Of a stretch of 5,830 nucleotides of DNA, positions 5,200-5,830 are shown piece by piece. Every line of letters starts with the position of its first letter. Positions within the stretch are counted from its first letter, which is position 1. A program made the position numbers and the translations under genes. A model generated the notes under the pieces. The model was given only the letters and a program-made list of their open reading frames with translations. It was not told where the DNA came from and did not search any database. The stretch is from Bacillota bacterium (lineage in GTDB: Bacteria; Bacillota; DTU025). The DNA is taken from the NCBI GenBank assembly GCA_012842765.1, contig DUWJ01000020.1, forward strand, positions 1 through 5,830, read 5' to 3'.

Positions 5200-5691
5200 C
5201 TAGAAGCTCTCCCAGTGCAGCACCTCTTGAAGCTCGCGCTTGTGAACCGTGCATTCCTCATCCGGGTAGCCAAGGGGAGAGAGTGCCACCAGACGGTAGT
5301 CTCCAGGGGCCTTGCATATGCGCGCTATCTCCTTCTCATACGGCGTGTTGTGCCCCGCAATCCAGCACGTGCCCAAACCATGGGCGTAGGCGGCAACCAG
5401 CATGTTCTGAAAGGCCGCGCACGTATCCTCCACAAAGCGTGGAGTCTGGCGAGAAAATGCCACAAGACATACAGGGGCATCGGCTATGAACTTCCCGTAT
5501 GTAGCTACAGCTGCTATCTCTTCCCTGATCGACTGCTCAGTCACTACAACGAATTCCCATGGCTGATCATTCCGGGCACTCGGCGCCAACCTGCCGCAAT
5601 CCACAATCTCCTCTATGATCTCTCGGGGCACAGGATCAGGCCGATACTTGCGCACGCTTCGCCTTCCCCGGATTGCATCTATAGCTTCCAT
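5200..5691 (-). CDS. FMN-dependent nitroreductase-family protein
   Basis: A 163-residue cytoplasmic flavoprotein that would use NAD(P)H to reduce nitro groups, quinones or a related substrate; the real substrate cannot be read from the sequence. Family marks in order: RRSVRKY (10-16, FMN phosphate contact), LAPSARNDQPWEFVVV (35-50), FIADAPVCLVAF (68-79), AAFQNMLVAAYAHGLGTCWI (92-111), and LSPLGYPDEE (137-146), followed by the basic KRELQEVL end. It belongs to the short type (about 160-180 residues), probably a homodimer with FMN at the interface. ATG at 5689-5691 is chosen because GGGAGGAGA sits five bases upstream and the family begins there; an upstream ATG at 5784 would add 31 unlike residues. 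The protease gene follows 111 bases downstream on the same strand. A perfect hairpin lies in its leader. Confidence 0.93.
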   Translation of the reverse strand: MEAIDAIRGRRSVRKYRPDPVPREIIEEIVDCGRLAPSARNDQPWEFVVVTEQSIREEIAAVATYGKFIADAPVCLVAFSRQTPRFVEDTCAAFQNMLVAAYAHGLGTCWIAGHNTPYEKEIARICKAPGDYRLVALSPLGYPDEECTVHKRELQEVLHWESF

Positions 5692-5729
5692 TTTATCTCC
5701 TCCCGCAAATAGTCTCGTGCAGGCCAAAC

Positions 5730-5747
5730 GTGCCGGGTTCACGGCAC
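5730..5747. repeat. perfect 6-6-6 hairpin upstream of the nitroreductase gene
   Basis: GTGCCG (5730-5735), GGTTCA (5736-5741), CGGCAC (5742-5747), exact arms, about 40 bases before the nitroreductase start. No T-run follows on the minus strand, so an operator or leader hairpin is more likely than a terminator. The remaining bases to 5830 show no gene and no clear promoter. Confidence 0.35.
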
Positions 5748-5830
5748 ACACTTCCCACACAACAGGGCCTCGGCCCGCCTGCAATGTCCCACTTCTTGGA
5801 GTCGAAGTGCCGCAAGCTATCCCCGCTCGC

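Noticed and set aside
5215..5712. Plus-strand 165-codon frame opposite the nitroreductase.
   Set aside because: It is the shadow of a clearly recognised minus-strand gene and shows no domain of its own.
1..5830. CRISPR array, insertion sequence ends or rRNA.
   Set aside because: No regularly spaced repeats, no transposase gene or matching terminal repeats, and no rRNA-like conserved stretches were seen.

Overview
The window is bacterial DNA of moderate G+C with mixed start codons (GTG for three of the five convincing genes, ATG for two). No gene fixes the lineage. An ECF sigma factor followed by a one-pass membrane partner, a large M48 metalloprotease and a small nitroreductase would fit many free-living bacteria, perhaps Bacillota-like or a related anaerobic group, but that is a guess.

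Left part (1-1762): mostly not intact coding sequence. The one convincing gene is a minus-strand 100-residue protein with a DUF4236-like N-terminus and a C-terminal four-cysteine zinc ribbon (860-1162). Either side of it, on the same strand, are short stretches that read like broken pieces of known ATPase families: a HerA/VirB4-like P-loop ATPase C-terminus with a frameshift and an in-frame stop (543-852), and a GHKL histidine-kinase ATP-binding fragment (1383-1520). The leftmost 445 bases hold one frame open from the window edge and a run of hairpins, the last a perfect 8-3-8 inverted repeat. A 14-base palindrome at 1267-1280 carries TATAAT on both strands and probably marks a divergent promoter for the zinc-ribbon gene and for a long leader toward the sigma gene.

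Centre (1763-3137): a two-gene operon of an ECF sigma factor and an overlapping gene for a one-pass membrane protein, the likely anti-sigma factor. The partner lacks the usual zinc anti-sigma motif, and its outer part ends in a segment resembling DUF4349-type domains.

Right part (3124-5830): on the minus strand, a 163-residue FMN nitroreductase-family protein, then a 654-residue membrane-anchored M48 metalloprotease whose gene converges on the sigma operon and overlaps it by 14 bases. The protease has a complete HExxH...E active site and a long C-terminal extension that appears to contain two copies of one module. A working idea, inference only, is that the sigma/anti-sigma pair and the membrane protease belong to one envelope-stress circuit; the nitroreductase is probably independent.
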